A stretch of DNA of 64,000 nt from an uncultured Pseudomonadota bacterium (lineage in GTDB: Bacteria > Pseudomonadota > Gammaproteobacteria > Burkholderiales > SG8-39), in the NCBI GenBank assembly GCA_903921325.1, contig CAIXPL010000005.1, positions 52,689 to 116,688 of the forward strand, read 5' to 3'. The position numbers and the translations under genes are program-made. Each line of letters starts with the position of its first letter. Position 1 is the stretch's first letter. Under the pieces are notes generated by a model, which did not search any database, was not told the DNA's origin, and saw only the letters and a program-made list of their open reading frames with translations. Below are positions 62,404 to 64,000 of the stretch, piece by piece.

Positions 62404-63573
62404 TTACTTGAGTTTTCCGCCTTTCTGGAAAACTCGCCCGCTTTTTTTTGCTTGAGTTTTCCGCCGCTCGCCGCTTCCCTTGGCAAGGGCTTTCCTCACG
62501 TCGTCATAGGTCACGTCAACGTCAGGCAGATTGATAACCACGTTCGCCACGCACGCCATTGCCTGCATGGTTCGCATTGTCAGTTCGAATCTATGAACAT
62601 CGGTCAGAAGGTTCCCGAAGGCCCGCACGTATTGGGTTTTCAGGCTTGACTGCCGGGACTTAATCGCCGCGCCAATCATCCCGGATTCGCTCGGCTTGAA
62701 AGCCCGCCCAGCTTTCGCAACCGTATCCAGCAATGCAGGAAAATCCGGTGCGACCTTCCAAGCGTAGCGCACCATGTTCCGCAATTCTTCCTTGGGATCA
62801 ATGTTCACCTTTCCTTCCACTAGGACACGGGTAATAGACAATGGCAACGCAGGGGTAGCACTCGGATTGGTCGGCTCTTTGCTTAAATCATCAAGTTTGT
62901 TAACAATTATTGTGTCCTCTTGGTCCGTTACCACTATCTCCGATAGATACGTTTCTGGGTCCCCCAAACTCGGGACTTCACCTAGGACATGCGGACGCAT
63001 TGAACGCCACATGGTTAGATTGTGATCCTGCAATTCATGATTATCGGTTTGGTCGAGTAGTTCAGGGATCGAATAAAACTCGCCCGGTCCATTCATGCCG
63101 GTTTCGGAAAACTGGCGAATCAACGTCGCTAATTGTTCCGCCGCATCAGCTATCTGACCTTTCAGTTCCGCCGCTCGCTTCAATCGTTCGCGGTATTTCT
63201 CAAAATCCATCCGCGCCGCCCATGCGGCATAAATGAAGCCTTGCCATTGCTTATCGTCGGTAAATTCGCTGGTCAGTAGCGTAAAGGCTTCGCGCATCCG
63301 CGCATCGTCCGCCAGTCGTCGCAAGCAATCCACGTCGAGCGCCAGCGTATCCCTATGGGCCAAGGCTTTGTCCCTTTCTATTCTCAGGCTTGGCAGATAT
63401 TCGTGTTCGCCGCGCTGGGTCTTAGCGTTTATCTCGCCTTCGATTTTTGCTAGCTGGCGCTCGGCACTTGCCAGGGTTTCTTGCCACCCCATAGGCTCCC
63501 AAGGATCGCCCTCGATCCGTGTTTTTATGTACTCCCGGACTGCCGCCGGGACATATGCCGGAAAATCCATCAT
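62404..63573 (-). CDS. Island-borne hypothetical protein with coiled-coil N-terminus
   Basis: A 389-residue protein of unknown function. It begins MMDFPAYVPAAVREYIKTRIEG. A helical, probably coiled-coil part follows (LASAERQLAKIEGEINAKTQRG, SLRIERDKALAHRDTLALDV). The middle has WQGFIYAAWAARMDFEKYRERLKRAAELKGQIADAAEQLATLI. The Lys-rich C-terminus is encoded by a direct repeat (TTGAGTTTTCCGCC at two places). It lies between the integrase end and the AlpA gene, both on the same strand. Homologues occur beside integrases in related islands, as far as I recall, but none has a known role. Confidence 0.65.
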   Translation of the reverse strand: MMDFPAYVPAAVREYIKTRIEGDPWEPMGWQETLASAERQLAKIEGEINAKTQRGEHEYLPSLRIERDKALAHRDTLALDVDCLRRLADDARMREAFTLLTSEFTDDKQWQGFIYAAWAARMDFEKYRERLKRAAELKGQIADAAEQLATLIRQFSETGMNGPGEFYSIPELLDQTDNHELQDHNLTMWRSMRPHVLGEVPSLGDPETYLSEIVVTDQEDTIIVNKLDDLSKEPTNPSATPALPLSITRVLVEGKVNIDPKEELRNMVRYAWKVAPDFPALLDTVAKAGRAFKPSESGMIGAAIKSRQSSLKTQYVRAFGNLLTDVHRFELTMRTMQAMACVANVVINLPDVDVTYDDVRKALAKGSGERRKTQAKKSGRVFQKGGKLK

Positions 63574-63665
63574 CGCGCCCTTCCGCGCCGCCCTTGATTG
63601 GGTGCCAAGCCAGCCGGGTAAGGGTGCCCCGGTTTTCGCCCCGTCGGGCTAGGCTCGGCAAACCT

Positions 63666-63860
63666 TTATGCCGCCGCTTTCTTGATCGGCGTCACCTTGT
63701 CGTCATCCTTTGCCATTTCGTCGGTCATGTCTGCCCATTGCTGCATCATGGCCCGCCGCTCTCCCAGATATTCGGCTTGGTTGTAGCTGGCCCTTACCTT
63801 GTTGCGCTCGGCGTGGGCTAGCTGGCGTTCGATCACGTCAGGCCGAAAGCCGATTTCATG
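63666..63860 (-). pseudogene. C-terminal fragment of a P4-like tyrosine integrase
   Basis: 64 codons and a stop remain: HEIGFRPDVIERQLAHAERN, then KVRASYNQAEYLGERRAMMQ. This is the C-terminal end of a P4-type integrase (the GF.PDVIERQLAH...N.VR.AYN.AEYL..R..MMQ.WAD block). The part with the catalytic Arg-His-Arg residues is missing; at 63861 the sequence changes to the end of an insertion sequence. The island can therefore no longer move with its own integrase, unless another supplies it. Confidence 0.8.
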
Positions 63861-64000
63861 GTCCCTCGACGTTTAGTGTGGAATCTTACTTGAGCCTCGG
63901 GGGGTAGGTCGTGTCTACTGGAGGGCCTGACACAGCAATGGTGGCCACGCCCATGAGCATCGGAATCGAGTCGTTGTTTACCCAGGCCCTGGGTTTGCGG
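63861..64000 (+). mobile_element. ISL3-family-like insertion sequence, left end only
   Basis: The integrase frame ends abruptly at 63860. What follows begins GTCCCTCGACGTTTAGTGTG, a likely terminal repeat, and a transposase start is found 77 nt later. The element runs off the right edge, so its other end and the target-site duplication cannot be checked. Confidence 0.6.
63938..64000 (+). CDS. ISL3-like transposase, N-terminal 21 codons only
   Basis: Truncated by the right edge. The translated beginning MVATPMSIGIESLFTQALGL resembles the start of ISL3-family transposases, which commonly open with (E/S)LFxxALGL followed by PWxV. The start could also be 63953 (MSIGIES) or the GTG at 63911. The identification rests on this short stretch plus the IS-like junction at 63861. 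Confidence 0.55.
   Translation, partial: MVATPMSIGIESLFTQALGLR

Larger units (their letters stand above)
57728..63860 (-). mobile_element. P4-like integrative genomic island (right end cut by an insertion sequence)
   Basis: All genes here read leftwards and are typical of small proteobacterial integrative islands: a tyrosine integrase end (63666), a hypothetical gene, an AlpA-type regulator, a small coupled protein, a DUF3987 primase-like protein, and three accessory proteins. The left limit is inferred from the break in the MFS gene at about 57727 and the right limit from the end of the integrase at an ISL3-like element. No attachment-site repeat could be assigned. Confidence 0.65.

Noticed and set aside
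1..64000. tRNA, rRNA and CRISPR arrays
   Set aside because: I looked for TPsiC-loop-like strings near island ends and for regularly spaced repeats; none was convincing.

Overview
The window is GC-rich, densely coded bacterial DNA. Nine genes encode Bug/TctC-type periplasmic solute-binding proteins, at 668, 5210, 7583, 8649, 10468, 12793, 39395, 40414 and 44581. This expansion is a hallmark of Betaproteobacteria of the order Burkholderiales (Alcaligenaceae/Comamonadaceae-like soil or water bacteria). The surrounding genes (hydantoinase/oxoprolinase subunits, fumarylacetoacetate-hydrolase-type enzymes, VOC enzymes, AAHS-type MFS porters, a TRAP transporter) point to a catabolic generalist. No rRNA, tRNA or CRISPR array was seen. 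Product calls come from reading the protein sequences; no database search was run.

Layout. 1-8.6 kb: edge of a hydantoinase A gene, an FKBP isomerase, Bug genes, a DUF898 membrane protein with an M48 peptidase, an MBL hydrolase, DoxX and DUF924 proteins. 8.6-12.4 kb (minus): a tightly coupled four-gene operon of a 4,5-dihydroxyphthalate decarboxylase-like PBP2 protein, a Bug protein, an amidohydrolase and another Bug protein. 12.8-15.2 kb: Bug, NmrA-like and carboxymuconolactone-decarboxylase-like genes. 15.3-24.9 kb: a block of seven mostly unrecognisable genes interrupting the catabolic genes. It includes a MACPF-like protein with a C-terminal PASTA repeat, a 1079-residue multi-span membrane protein with a large periplasmic region, a serine hydrolase paired with a small membrane protein, and a secreted protein. 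This is the best candidate for an undescribed system. 25.1-28.8 kb: Asp/Glu-racemase-superfamily protein, alpha/beta hydrolase, TIM-barrel isomerase and a LysR regulator. 29.0-30.5 kb: two small toxin-antitoxin-like modules (DUF4160/DUF2442-HTH and HigB/HigA-like), each with a recognisable control region. 30.5-32.3 kb (minus): FAH and VOC genes. 32.5-40.4 kb (plus): a nine-gene catabolic operon with a full TRAP transporter and a Bug protein. 40.4-52.6 kb: an orphan BrnA-like antitoxin coupled to a Bug gene, two gene remnants, MBL, glyoxalase, flavin reductase and SRPBCC genes, then an MFS-FAH-HyuB-HyuA operon. 53.0-56.2 kb: an OmpA-type porin and a DUF3494 ice-binding-type lipoprotein. 56.5-64 kb: an MFS gene broken at its 5' end, next to a P4-like integrative island (AlpA regulator, DUF3987 primase/helicase-like protein, accessory genes). 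The island's integrase is itself cut by an ISL3-like insertion sequence running off the right edge.

How the genes fit together. Most of the window looks like several separately controlled uptake-plus-degradation cassettes for organic acids or aromatic-derived carboxylates: one binding protein or porter with two to eight enzymes each. Substrates cannot be read from sequence. The 15-25 kb block, the small TA-like modules and the right-hand island are accessory DNA set into this background.
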